A stretch of DNA of 64,000 nt, taken from Zoroaster sp. YZ-2022 (lineage: Eukaryota > Echinodermata > Asteroidea > Forcipulatida > Zoroasteridae). Every line of letters starts with the position of its first letter. Within the stretch, counting starts at the first letter, position 1. The notes under the pieces were generated by a model that saw nothing but the letters and a program-made list of their open reading frames with translations, searched no databases and had not been told where the DNA came from. Position numbers and translations under genes: made by a program. The stretch spans positions 38,022,679-38,086,678 of the forward strand of contig CM055822.1 of assembly GCA_029582265.1 (NCBI GenBank), given 5' to 3'. This document shows, one piece after another, positions 13,187 through 26,590 of this stretch.

Positions 13187-13562
13187 ATCGCGCAGCGCTA
13201 GTACATTGTGTATTAAGGGAATTAATGACCGGTTTTGGGTGTGGTCATGGGCAATAAGGACCGTTATTCCCAGTCATAAATGCCCGTATTAAAAAAATGT
13301 TTTAAAAAATTAAAATATTTGTTGAAAAATGTCAAATAGAAATGGGCAAACACACAAAATACTTCCAAAGTACACGAGTAAGGCACGCGATGCCAATCTT
13401 CGTCACTCTGATTGGTTCAAATCCATGTCGCGCGTTGCACAAAACAGCTAGTGAACAGCTGGCACATACATGTACGTGCTGCTCTGATTTTGATAAGCCA
13501 TGTCTTTACCGCAGTGTGATCACAGGCATTAAGGACCGAGCTGAAGGCATACGTACATGTAC

Positions 13563-13883
13563 CTATCAAAGTCTCACTGCAGACAACACCTGCATCTTCA
13601 CTGTGGCCGCAATTATGAATGGTAGACGCAGGGCACTGATTTATGTTAGTTTCTAATCCTGTGCAGGCTACACCATCAAGAACTATGTCTCCACTACCCT
13701 GGCCAAAATATGCTAATGTTTTGGCTGATAAAGCTGACCCATAGCCAAGCTGTCGACACACCACTGTAGCATCATTAATGTCCCAGCTGTCATCACATAC
13801 TGTCCCCCATGCTCCATTTACATACACCTCAACACGGCCTTCCAAGCTACTACCACCATCCACAAGCCGTATAGTGTATTCAA
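13563..13883 (-). CDS. SRCR-domain exon with shorter 3' link
   Basis: A 321-bp phase 1-1 exon, 9 bp shorter than its siblings because the end reads CSETLIG before donor GTACAT instead of the usual ENDG- or GNDG-type link. The SRCR domain is otherwise complete with six cysteines ([41 protein letters not shown]). It is flanked by intron sequence that matches that of the neighbouring exons. Confidence 0.88.
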
Positions 13884-14057
13884 CTGCAGAAGTGAATGGA
13901 AGAAAATATGGAAATATATAGGGATGATAAATGAACAATGAACAGCAGTAGACACACAGAATATGAAAACATCACAGTAACTACATGTACAATGTACGTA
14001 CATACATGTAGGTGACATTCTGTTGTAATAGATGAAATTAAAAGTGTATAGCCATAC

Positions 14058-14387
14058 CTGTAGGGTCTCCATCATTCCCACTGCAGATAACACCTGCATC
14101 TTCACTGTGGCCACAATTGTGACTGGTTGACGCTTGGCAATGACTCATGTTAGTTTCTAATCCTGTGCAGGCTACATCATCAAGAACTATGTCTCCACTA
14201 CCCTGGCCAAAATATGCTAATGTTTTGGCTGATACAGCTGACCCATAGCCAAGCTGTCGACACACCACTGTAGCATCATTAACGTCCCAGTTGTCATCAC
14301 ATACTGTCCCCCATGTTCCATTTACATACACTTCAACACGGCCTTCCAAGCTACTACCACCATCCACAAGCCGTATAGTGTATTCAA
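14058..14387 (-). CDS. SRCR-domain exon
   Basis: A 330-bp phase 1-1 exon with a complete six-cysteine SRCR domain: [45 protein letters not shown]. Donor is CAG/GTATGG. The 200 bp of intron on either side aligns with that of 14652-14981 and 9581-9910, including a block beginning AACGATGAACAGCAG. This indicates recent segmental duplication or gene conversion within the array. Confidence 0.9.
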
Positions 14388-14586
14388 CTGCAGAAGTGAA
14401 TGTAAGAAAATATGAAAATACAAAACATGTATATAGGGGTGATACATGTAAATTGTCACTATTCTCACAGAAGTGCGGAAAACATGCCATATTGTAAGAA
14501 TAGGAAACAATTCCTACAGACAAATAAACTAACGATGAACAGCAGTAGACACACAGAATATACATGTAAAAACATCACAGCAACTA

Positions 14587-16870
<2,284 letters not shown>

Positions 16871-16879
16871 TTACATCAC

Positions 16880-17213
16880 GCAGTGACGCTCATGGCGCAT
16901 CAACATTATTACCACTGTCATCAGGCCAGTTATATCATTCCTAGAACCATCTCAACTCCCTGGGGAGTATGCAGCCCATGCTGCCAAATTGAAATGTGTA
17001 GCGCAACAAGCTCAATCAAACACAATTACCATCTCTGCCCTCAAAGGTCACCATTTATACTCCTGGGTAAAGAGAAGCAATTATAGTTACAATGTAAGTG
17101 TCTTGCTCAGGAACACAAGCACCACGGTGGCGGCCAGGATTCGAACCCACATTCTGAAGACTCGGCCATCAGAACACAAGTCCGATGCGCTAGACCACTC
17201 GGCCATGGCACCC
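16880..17213 (-). repeat. tRNA-Leu/Ser-like SINE
   Basis: The minus-strand head contains A box TGGCCGAGTGG and B box GGTTCGAATCC, with an extended variable arm as in class II tRNAs. The body includes GTGTCTTGCTCAGGAACACA. Related copies lie at 19906-20000 and 31020-31146. The arms are too diverged for a functional tRNA. Confidence 0.6.
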
Positions 17214-17627
17214 CATGCTGAGCTACATGTACATGAGCTAGTACCTACATGTACATGTAAGCGCAGGGATTTTTCTTGTGTTACTCGCTTTGCTAAACAA
17301 GTAGGTGAACACCCTCACTATCTTCGACTCCCCAAAATCAAGAGTAAATTTGGATATCTTCTTCCCTAGAACAGCATTACAATGGAATGCCCTTCCAGCT
17401 GATTGCTTTCCACCAACTTACGATCTATTTAAGTTTAAGAAAAACATCAACAAATGTAATCTTGCTTAAATGGTGGATGACACATCGTATGTAACCCCTT
17501 ACACTTCAGTGGCTATTGGCCTTGTTTAGGGTGACTAAACATAAAAAAGTCTTGTATTTTGAATATCCAATCCTACAATATACATTAAGTATGTACCTTA
17601 CTTTATAGTGTAAAGCTGATGATGGTA
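17214..17627. other. non-coding, possible LINE 3' remnant
   Basis: The stretch 17285-17470 translates in pieces to words such as LPRTALQWNALPAD and KNINKCNLA, which recall CR1/L2 C-terminal ends, but frames are broken. I give it only as a possible LINE remnant. Confidence 0.3.
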
Positions 17628-17631
17628 TTAA

Positions 17632-18017
17632 CCCTCCTACTGTTTGACCATTTGAAACCATTCAAAATTTCCACTTACCAAAATGCCCATTGGTTTTGTA
17701 CACACATGGTGATACCATTTGAACAGTGTTGGCAGCAAGCTTTACTACCATTCAAATCCATTTAAATCCATTCAAATGCATAGAGGGTCCATTGATTCAC
17801 CACTTACATGTAGAAGTATCCAAACAAGGTTTTGTATTAGCTGTACTACCATTTGGAAAGATCCAAACAATGTTTTGTATTAGCTGACCTACTGTACCAT
17901 TCAAAACCATTTGGGGGAATCAATACTGTACAGTTATTTCACCATTCTAAACCACAAAAGCGAATGGTTTCAAATGGTGCATCAACTTGTATGAAAAAGG
18001 TACCAAAAGTAGGAGGG
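17632..18017. mobile_element. TTAA-flanked MITE (piggyBac type)
   Basis: The 386-bp element starts CCCTCCTACT and ends as its inverted counterpart AGTAGGAGGG. It is flanked on both sides by TTAA (17628-17631 and 18018-18021). TTAA duplication with CCC-starting termini is the piggyBac pattern. The interior is rich in ACCATTCAAA and ATTTGGAA words and has no transposase. Confidence 0.6.
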
Positions 18018-18065
18018 TTAATATTTCCTAATAATAATTTTATCTGAGCTGCAGCACTTTTTTTT

Positions 18066-18140
18066 AGAGGGACAATCACCGTGATCATAGCAGACTTTCG
18101 AAATGGCATGGAACTCATTGACTGAAAATAATACCACACA
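18066..18140. repeat. partial copy of an AGGGACA MITE
   Basis: Starts AGAGGGACAATCACCGTGAT and continues with GCATGGAACTCATTGACTG. It corresponds to one end of the complete element at 47489-47712. The other end is missing. Confidence 0.45.
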
Positions 18141-18373
18141 AGAGTGCACTGGCCTATACATGTATGTACATTGTACACGTAGATAACACTATGATCAAAT
18201 CATTACATTATTCTGCTGCTATACATGTTGTATATAATTATGATGCAACCACTGGCTCATCATGCAACAGCCACGGTTTTATGATCTTACCATATTATCT
18301 ACATGTACATTGCCAACATGCGCTGATCAGTTCATCTGATTCCACGCCCCATCAAAAGTCCGCTCTGACCTGT

Positions 18374-18845
18374 TACAATACAATACAATACAATACAATA
18401 CAATACAATGAAGGCATTTATATAGCGCTCTTACACAAACGGTATCACAGCGCTTTACAGTGAGATGCAAGTACACATGTACAATTTAAAAATACACAGT
18501 GCCTAAAATAATTGAGTCTTGAGAGATGTTTTAAATTGACTCAATGAAGAAGCATGACGGATACCAGATGGTAGTTCATTCCAAATGCTGGGTGCAGCAG
18601 TATAGAAACCCTTGTTAGCCGCAGTTAAATGTGTAGTTGGCTTATTGAAGATCTGGGAATCAGAATTTGAACGGAGTCCACTGTGGTTAGGTTGGTATGG
18701 TGTAATAAGCTCACAGAGATAGGATGGCGCAGAGTCAGTAACACATACATGTAGGCAATAGTCAATGTTTTGAAATCAATCCGGTCTTGAACGGGAAGCC
18801 AGTGAAGCTGTGGTAGGAGAGGGGACACATGGGCATACTGTTACA
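18374..18845 (-). pseudogene. CR1/L2-like LINE 3' fragment
   Basis: On the minus strand the translation includes LHWLPVQDRIDFKTLTIAY, a conserved C-terminal stretch of CR1/L2-clade reverse transcriptases. A 3' UTR (GCGCTATATAAATGCC) and a (TTGTA)n tail at 18374-18409 follow. Frames are broken and the 5' part is missing. Confidence 0.65.
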
Positions 18846-19297
18846 TGTACATTGTAACATGCTTACATGCTTCCGAAAGAAAAGTGAAATAATGAACTAA
18901 CCTTGTCCATTTGTGCTGCTGATGATGTTGGTGATGATGAAGATCAGCATGAATGCATGTAATGATGATACGTGTACATGTAGTAGCTTCATCTGTGATG
19001 ATAACATCGTCATATCAGAAGCAAGGGATACCACCACCACCTCCAGTCAAGTCACCAAGGAGTTGCTTCTTGAAAAGGCAACTGGTTAAAATCAGGAATC
19101 CCAGAAAAGGACAGTTGTTTCTCCCCTGAAAAGTATGTAATTGTATGTATAATTAAATCTACATGTATATAGGCCATCAATTTGCTCTTAAAACACTGGT
19201 GTAAACCAGTGCACCGATATTTCTTGTACATGGGACCTACATGTACATGTATGGGTCAATGTCGCATCTGAAGGATGAAGCAATTACATGTATGGTT
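18846..19297. other. non-coding, no gene recognised
   Basis: Contains several TACATGTA words and a TGATGATG-rich patch near 18915-18950. Nothing coding seen. Confidence 0.4.
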
Positions 19298-19301
19298 TTA
19301 A

Positions 19302-19905
19302 CCCTCTCAAGACCGAATTGTTTTGACATAAACCGCTGGTGACCGCATTGTTTGACCACTCAAGAGTGAAGCACACATTCTTACACAACAGAAAGCTTGT
19401 GTTCAAAGGCCAATTTTACAAACTCTATTATCACCTTGAAGATATCGTTTTACAGCAAAATAAATAATTAAAAATATCTTACTTATTGAATTCCCTTTCA
19501 TAAAATCCAAAAAACATTAAGATCGGTCAATAAATGTCCAAGTTCTCGGTTTTTGTTTACTCAGTGTAATCTGTAAACTCAAACACTTTTTTGTACACAA
19601 ACACATGGCGCTCCGTAGGTGTTTGGCATTTCGGATCTTTCCACTCCAGTTTGAAGGGATTGCATAATAGCAACCTTATTTTATTTCACCATCAATGGAA
19701 AGATCCGATCTTGCTCTTTCCAACCATTGTAAGCTTGGGTATGGAGGGTGAACATGGACAAAACTACATCTTTATAACAAATGGCCTTTGTGCTCAGGCT
19801 TGAGTGTTTTTTTTTGTGTGAAAGCTTGGTCGACTGAAGTCGCCTATGGTAAGGAAGAGGGGGTATGAGTGCAGTCGACTAAAGTCGCCTAAGGTAAGGA
19901 AAGGG
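19302..19905. mobile_element. putative TTAA-flanked MITE
   Basis: Begins CCCTCTC and ends GAAAGGG, flanked by TTAA on both sides (19298-19301, 19906-19909). The terminal match is short, so the call rests mainly on the TTAA pair. Near the right end the word GTCGACT-AAGTCGCCTA is present twice (about 19830 and 19874). Confidence 0.4.
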
Positions 19906-20005
19906 TTAAAGTGTCTTGCTCAAAGACACAAGTGCCGCAACCAGCCAGGCCACGATTCGAACCACATTCTGACGCCACCAGAACTAGAGTAGGCTTGGCC
20001 ATAAC
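19906..20005 (-). repeat. SINE remnant
   Basis: GTGTCTTGCTCAAAGACACAAG followed by a degraded B box (minus-strand GGTTCGAATC) matches the SINE at 16880-17213. Confidence 0.45.
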
Positions 20006-20892
20006 ACTCCACGGAGATGCAATATGCAACAAAATAAAAAGTTGACATTGCATATTGTTGCCCTAATTCCCTCAACTGAGAACAAATTTGGTGGATCTCG
20101 ATGCACACTTTTCTGTTGTTGCATTGTGTTGCACAAATGTGTCTTCAGTACAAGTAACAATGTGACGCCACTTAGATTACTGCTAGAGGGCACTATAACC
20201 AATAATTCTTTTCCAAAACATGATTTTTAAAGACTTTTACCCAAAATTTATTTTTTATTAAAAATACAGCAAGTCTGTGCACACATCAAAAAGCCGTAGT
20301 AAAATTGTTTTGCAGACAGGGTGAATCAAATCAAAAGGCCGCCTTCGTTGCAAACTGCCGAGCGAAGTGTAACATTTTCGGTCCCACATGTCAATAAAAT
20401 CACCATTTCTTTAGCCACTTTGATACATTTAGTTCAACATGTAACGTTAAGGAAAGTACAGGTGTATGTCAAAATAGCTGCAAATATCATCAATTTGAGC
20501 ACTAAGAATTTACAAAATCGAGACCGTTAGTGTCAATGAAACAAGTGTGTGGGCTAAGGGATCCAGGTCTGTGCCACACTTGTGAGGCTACTATCAGGGC
20601 GACCAGAGTCCGTGCCATAGATTAGTGGGGCTAACGTTATAGGGCCAATGCACTGGACTCCCTCAGTATCCTTGGCCCAAGCCCCACATGTACAAAAATG
20701 GAGCGATTTTTTTTCAACTTTTGATCTACTAATTATTACAACCTAAAACTTAGTAATTAGGTCACCTTGCCCAAGCAGACACTTTTGGAATAAAATCCTT
20801 TTTTTTTTTGGACATCTCACTTTCATGACATTTTCGAAACAATTTTTAAATTAAAAAAAATAAATAAAAATAACTAGACATAGGGGGCCTAC
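20006..20892. other. non-coding, no gene recognised
   Basis: Open frames of about 70 codons on both strands have no recognisable domain. The sequence is AT-rich with poly-A and poly-T runs near 20710 and 20850. Confidence 0.4.
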
Positions 20893-21265
20893 TAGGGTTG
20901 TGCGTTTTCGGTTATTTCGGGAACCGGATACCCGAAATTGGAAATCTTCGGATACCCAGGTACCCGAAAACAATTTTGTAAAAATTAAATACTCCCGAAT
21001 GTATAAAATAACCAATACGAACACAAGTTTCAAACAAAAGCCAGCAAGTCTGTGAAAGGCTGTCGGCAAATGTTTCTTCTAAAGCCTTCATGTAAGTTTT
21101 CTTCATTTTGTTAGCAAACAACGAGGGACTTCCATAATTTTATGTGGCTTAAAATGTTCAGTTGGAATTTTAAGTCGTTTACGGGTAATTGGAACCGAAA
21201 AATGGAACCGGGTAATGACATTTTCGGTCGGGTATCCGGATACCCGGATACCCGGCACGGCCTTA
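20893..21265. mobile_element. hAT-type MITE with 8-bp target duplication
   Basis: The 373-bp element starts TAGGGTTGTGC and ends GCACGGCCTTA, an imperfect inverted pair. It is flanked by the exact 8-bp repeat GGGCCTAC (20885-20892 and 21266-21273). An 8-bp duplication is the hAT hallmark. GGATACCCG-type words near each end are subterminal repeats. No transposase. Confidence 0.65.
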
Positions 21266-21329
21266 GGGCCTACATGTACATGTACGTTTTTGTCTTCACA
21301 AAAACTACACTGTAGGTATTCAGGTGGAA

Positions 21330-21775
21330 AGAATGTCGTATCCGACCGCCACTTTTTAAGGGTTTTGGGGGGTTTTGCAACCACTAACCAGTTAAAAAAT
21401 GATTCTATCGATTTTTGGAGGTACAGAAAGCGAGAACTATCTTTAAAATCCACTTTTATGATGGTTTTCGGACTTTATTTCCCTTCTAAAAAATCCTCCC
21501 TTTCAGAAAATAGAAGGATCCTATTATAGTTGCCACTGCGCAATATGTACAATGACCGTGTTGGTCACTAATGGGTGAGTTGACAAGATCAGACTGACAT
21601 GACTGAGGAAATCGTATTCCAAAAATGGCTGATTTTTCATGAAATAAATATCCTGGAATAATTTGAAGTATATGTCCATCATCATCTATTATATGTTCTC
21701 CACCTTACTGGGTAGGTAAGATTACATTATTGGTTATATTGAATGAGAAAAAGTGGCGGTCGGATACGACATTCT
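21330..21775. mobile_element. element with perfect 28-bp terminal inverted repeats
   Basis: A 28-bp terminal sequence beginning AGAATGTCGTATCCGACC (21330-21357) returns as an exact inverted copy at 21748-21775. The 446-bp interior has no convincing protein. No target duplication is obvious. The perfect termini suggest recent movement. Confidence 0.6.
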
Positions 21776-21794
21776 ACCCGTTCGGGTTAACTTC

Positions 21795-21945
21795 TGGTTG
21801 TCACAAGGTCGAGTTGTCTTGTGGGTCGAGTTGTCACAAGGTCGAGTTGTCACAAGGGTCGAGTTGTCTCGTGGGTCAAGTTGTCTGTGTCGAGTTGTCA
21901 CAATGGTCGAGTTGTCACAATGGTCGAGTTGTCTTATGAGTATGA
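21795..21945. repeat. minisatellite of TCGAGTTGTCACAAGG-type units
   Basis: Eight or so units of 14-18 bp built on TCGAGTTGTC with CACAAGG, TTGTGGG or CACAATGG between. The same word recurs outside the array near 37400-37440, 37650-37715 and, inverted, 42025-42055. Confidence 0.7.
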
Positions 21946-22066
21946 CCCTCAAAATATGTCAAAGAATGTAGACCACAACCGCCACTTGTGCACAATGTTT
22001 TTAGAAGCATGTGGTTATACATGTAGCAGACCACAAAATGGCCAATGTCTCATTGGATGTGCATAC

Positions 22067-23313
22067 TGTTACGAATCTTACCCTTTGATTACGAATCTTA
22101 CCCTTTGATTTTGATAAATATTAGCGCCCTCTATTTCACTTCTTCCACTTCCAATATTTTGCTTACGATGCAATTTCTAGCACTCTAAGCACTCTAAGTC
22201 CCAGGGTTGTTTCCCCGGACCCTCGATTGTCCACTATGAATGCAATCCTTACAAGGCCGCTACTTTTGCTCATGCATATCCAGAGCCAACGCAATGCAAT
22301 GCAACACCAGCGAGAGCCTTGTGTGCGTGCCACACCCTCCCGCCACGTGGCTTGGAGCCGTCCTTTGGTCTATTTTTCTCTTACTTTCCTCGGAGTCCAC
22401 CCTACACACCGAACACAGTTTGTGGGTGTAGCACGGCCAAACAGTCACCGTGACTGACTCGCTCCGTCATAGGCCTTGGTCCATGTGCCGTGCTCCCATG
22501 CGCAACCGCTGCTCCCCTCATGCAATAGCTTAGCATCCCAGTAAGCATCGTCCCCTTGAACATGCCCTCCTTTCTGAGTTGTCACTCACTTTACTTTCGT
22601 CAAATACCTTTCCTTGTATGGAACAAGGACCTGTTGTACATGTATAATCTGATTTTGCACACGTTTCTACGCGGAAGGCAAGCTACTCATTGGCTAAGAT
22701 GCTAAACTAGGCTAATGTTTTATTCATTCCTAGGCCCCAGATTTCTATAACCCACAGATTTCCTGATCTCGGGGAAGTGCGGTTCCGAATGATATCTGTG
22801 CGACTCGATCCGATCCATGACAGCGCGATATACCGAGCTACATGTATGACAGTCCAGTGCCTCGTTCATTGAACCAATGGTGCAGTGCGTTGATATGACC
22901 ATTGGTTCACCTAGCTAGTGCGGTCTGATACACACTCTGGCCCCGTCCAGACTATCCGTGTAGTCAAGCCCTGGTGGTCCCCGTCGTCAACACTGACCAG
23001 CCGTCCGTCTCTCGGTGTAGCAGTGCCCGTACCGTATACCGAGTGACAAGCCGCATGAACGAATGATGGTCCTACTGGCTGTATCCGATCCCTTTATAGT
23101 TGGTACTCGTACACACCATTCAGAACTCGTATATATGTAAAGTACAAGACAAGTATTAAGTCGAACTATTGACATGTACCTGAACAACGCTACCACTCTT
23201 TTTAGTGCCTTCTATTGTTGTCAAATACAGAGAATTTAATAAACCAACCCCAACTTATATTGTCAAAACAAAGTTTGTGTCTGCCCCTATTATTTTGTTG
23301 ACCCACAATAACA
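22067..23313 (+). mobile_element. putative solo LTR (copy A)
   Basis: The 1247-bp unit starts TGTTACGAATC and ends CACAATAACA, giving the TGTTA...TAACA ends typical of LTRs. A TATA-like box region near 22745 and a polyadenylation AATAAA near 23240 have U3-R-U5 order. No coding region adjoins it and the flanking 5 bp are not an exact duplication. A shorter inverted copy is at 54212-55255. Two CATGTA insertions relative to that copy are at 22639-22644 and 22841-22846. Confidence 0.55.
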
Positions 23314-23371
23314 TATATCTAACCGTATAGTCGCCACCCAAAATGCTTATTTGGACCATTATTTAATTATT

Positions 23372-24488
23372 TATAGGTAGAACTTGTAGCTTTGCATGGT
23401 GAGGAGGATAAGTAAGAGTAATTACGGTGACACCATGTGAAATGCTTAATTGAGTAGTAATTAGTTCTGAAAAGAACTGGAGGTACAACTCGACGTTTCG
23501 ATCAGTATGCTCTGATCATCCTCAGGAGAATGCCGGACTCTGGAAATAAGTAGACTGCTGGAGGATCACCTGATGAATGGATGCTGGAGGATTAGTTCAT
23601 TGAGGCACGCAGGCGGGAACTGTTGAGACTAGGATCCTAGGGGCAAGGGAGAGGAGTGTGTACTCACTGAACTGAATCAGTAGTTAACAAGCACAGGGGG
23701 ATGGAGAGTGGTTGACTTAGGATAGGAGATCCCTCAGTCTGGGGTGGGTTATGGACTTTGGATATACACACATGTAGAAGATCCTTCAGTCCGTAGCAGT
23801 GGTCGCCAAATGTCGCTGATGTAGAAGCCGATGTCCTGTGGCACAGTGTCGTGTTTGACGATCTCGATGGCCTCTCTGATGCATCTGGGGTGCCATGCTT
23901 CGATGGGTGTGATGAGTTGGGCTGCCTGCCAGTCTATCTGGTGGTCCTTGATGTGCGAGTGCTTGACGATGGCCGACTTTTCGAAATCTCCTCTGCGGCC
24001 GTGCGCTCGGTGTTCTTTAAGTCTGATGGGGAGATTCCGTCCTGTTTCGCCGATGTACACCTTACCGCACTCACAGGGGATCCTGTAGACTCCCGCTCTG
24101 TTGCTGAGATCCGGTTTATCCTTGTGGGTGTGTAGAAGTCCTTGGAGTTTGCTGGGGGCTGAGTGGTACACTTGGATGCCCGCTTGTCGGAGGATGCATC
24201 CATCGTCAAGCACTCGCACATCAAGGACCACCAAGGACCACCCTACCCCTAGGATCCTAGTCTCAACAGTTCCTGCCTGCGTGCCTCAATGAACTAATCC
24301 TCCAGCATACATTCATCGGGTGATCCTCCAGCAGTCTACTTAAGCAGCAGCATTTTCCAGAGTCCGGCATTCTCCTGAGGACGATCAGAGCATACTGATC
24401 GAAACGTTGAGTTGTACCTCCAGTTCTTTTCAGAACTAATTACTACTCAATTGAGCATTTCACATGGTGTCACCGCATTTACTCTTAC
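23372..24488 (-). mobile_element. Penelope-like element copy with inverted termini
   Basis: Arms of about 260 bp (about 23379-23642 and 24242-24488) are inverted copies of each other and match the termini at 7.8-9.5 kb. The 13-bp direct repeat TTATTTAATTATT lies at 23359-23371 and 24489-24501. Between the arms is part of the Penelope ORF on the minus strand. Hammerhead-like CTGAGGA...GAAAC is at 24375-24405. Confidence 0.78.
23749..24215 (-). pseudogene. Penelope GIY-YIG endonuclease fragment
   Basis: The open minus-strand frame encodes the link and endonuclease part: GIQVYHSAPSKLQGLLHTHK, CECGKVYIGETGRNL, RLKEHRAHGRRGDF and VPQDIGFYISDIWRPLL. The GIY-YIG core and its Arg are intact here, unlike in the 8-9 kb copy, but the reverse transcriptase is absent. 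It is a remnant, not a gene. Confidence 0.75.
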
Positions 24489-24501
24489 TTATTTAATTAT
24501 T

Positions 24502-25400
24502 GTTTTTTTTCCTAGCGCTTAAAGTTTTTTATCACGTACCTTAGTTTATCTAGGTATTTGCAACATAAATAAACTATCATTCCAGTCTAAATTCAATCTT
24601 TTGTAGATCTTTCAAAATGTTCATAAGCGAGTGGCGAAATTACGATAACTACTCCTAAACTCGCCATTGCGTTATTTGCACCTGTTCCTATGTGCACGAA
24701 GGCAATCATCGCATAACTGAAACAGCCTCGGAAATGCATGTTCCTCTAAATAAATCCCAGGTCCGATGGATTCAACATACATGAAATATGTATTCAGTCA
24801 ATTACACTTCCTCCACCTGTGATATGTAACAATAAGGGCATGCACAGTGTGCGGAAGAGCCCACATGGCTGACATGACTGGGCGGAGCTAAACCTTAGAC
24901 TGGCCACCTGTCATTTGCTAGCTGTGGGTGGAGCAAACCTGATCAACGTGCTTCAATACAATGCTTGCGTTTCATTTTACATATCGATATTCCCACGGAC
25001 CCTTGATCGAGGGACTGTGTAAATCATCTTGAGGTCGGTCATGTGCCTGTGCTGCAGGTCTGCAACCTGCGCGCTGTGTGTGGCATGACGGTCTGTTTTT
25101 AACACGTGGTGTATAACCTACATGTAATTACATATTTCGCCACTTATCATTAACTCGCCACTTCATTAAAATCGAGTTATCGTACAGTCGCCACCCAGTA
25201 ATTTAACTAATTTATATAATTAAAACCATATTTTTAAACAAACAGTTTACAAATAACTTAAAAATATAAACAATAAAGCATATATCATGAAAGATTTTGA
25301 CTTGACTCGCTGGAACTGGCAACATGCCAAAGTTCACGCAGCGTGTGCATTGCCATCGCCTGATATTGTTTGCAGTGTGAAAATTGCATGATTATGATCA
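24502..25400. other. non-coding, no gene recognised
   Basis: No domain, exon or strong repeat seen. A (TTACA)n microsatellite closes the stretch at 25401-25431. Confidence 0.4.
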
Positions 25401-25460
25401 TTACATTACATTACATTACATTACATTACAACAAGTATTTATCATGCGCCATTCCCGAGA

Positions 25461-26208
25461 TTCTATCAAAAGCCTGGAAAGACAACTAAACAAGGTCTAC
25501 AAAGAATGCAGCCGATTCAGACTAAAAATGCACAAAGGAAAGACAAAATATATCACAAACATTAATTCCCGAGCCGATGTCAAAATCGAAAATGAAATAA
25601 TAGAAAAGGTACAGGAGTACAAGTACCTTGGGCAAACATTAAAACTACAAGACACAACTAAAGAAGAAGTGCTGACAAGAATAAAAACAGGATGGTGTCT
25701 GTTCGGAAGATACAAAGAAATCTTCTGCGACAGACAACTACCAATATCGTTGAAGAGAAGAGTTTTCGACCAATGCACACTCCCAACAATAACATACGGA
25801 TGCCAAACCTGGTCAATCACCAAGGAAATATACAATAAACTGTCGACCACCCAGAGAGCAATGGAAAGGAAGATGATAGGAGTAACACTAAGGGACCGGA
25901 TACCCAACCAATTAATACGAGATAAAACTAAAGTCAAAGACATGGCTAAATATGTAAACACAATGAAATGGAAGTGGGCGGGACACATAGCAAGAATGAC
26001 AGACAACAGATGGACCATAAGAACCACGGAATGGCAACCAAGAACAGGAAAGAGATCCAGGGGCAGACCCAAAAAAAGATGGAGAGATGATATAATAAAG
26101 TTAGTTGGGGGGACTTGGACAAGGACGGCAAAAGAAAGAGCAACCTGGAATGGTCTGACAGAGGGCTACATCCTACAGTGGATGGACGACGCCTAGAAGA
26201 AGAAGAAG
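25461..26208 (+). mobile_element. 5'-truncated RTE-like LINE with target-site duplication
   Basis: An open frame to 26196 encodes the C-terminal region of an RTE/Proto2-type reverse transcriptase: YKYLGQTL, TITYGCQTWS, RAMERKMIGVTLRDRIPNQ, WAGHIARM, RGRPKKRWRDDI. It ends in a (GAA)n tail. The exact 10-bp duplication ATTCCCGAGA (25451-25460 and 26209-26218) marks the insertion, so the upstream 'start' of this frame belongs to the target. The frame is undamaged over 245 codons, suggesting a recent event. Confidence 0.8.
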
Positions 26209-26218
26209 ATTCCCGAGA

Positions 26219-26590
26219 GGCGCTTACAAAAGTTAATATGACATAATAAATACAAATCAGGATAGAATAAGACATAAATTGATGCAAAATTTAAGAGGAA
26301 ACAAGTGAGTTTTAAGAGCCTTCTTGAAGGCATTAACAGAAACAGATTGTCTGATATAATTATAAACAGGAAGATTTTTCCATAGCTTGGATGCACAAAC
26401 AGTGAAAGATCTATCACCAGCTTGAACTCTTGTGATACATGTACTACATGTAGGATATTCAAGGTGGAGATAGTCAGTGTTGATCTTAAATGCCTATTTG
26501 GAACATACAATTTCAAACAATTTGATAAATATATTGGTGCTAAGCCATTTAGTGATTTGTACACATAGAACTTAGAAGCAATTTAAGTGA
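26219..26590 (-). pseudogene. CR1/L2-like LINE 3' fragment, split by the RTE insertion
   Basis: The minus-strand translation starts YKSLNGLAPIYLSNCLKLYV (CR1/L2 C-terminal hallmark) and continues through frame changes (RSFTV, KALKTHLF-like words). Its 3' tail continues on the other side of the RTE copy at 25432-25450 and into the (TGTAA)n run at 25401-25431. Confidence 0.65.

Noticed and set aside
12922..13257. Open frames encoding (SSDYS)n and (VVIIR)n
   Set aside because: They are produced by a 15-bp minisatellite, which keeps several frames open. No splice sites, start context or flanking coding support them.
17130..17213. Functional tRNA gene (Leu/Ser type)
   Set aside because: A and B boxes are good, but the stems do not pair fully and the sequence continues into a SINE body shared with other loci. 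The same reasoning applies at 684-746, 31070-31146 and 41608-41671.
25384..25460. N-terminal part of the RTE frame
   Set aside because: It lies outside the element defined by the ATTCCCGAGA duplication and is translated microsatellite and target DNA.
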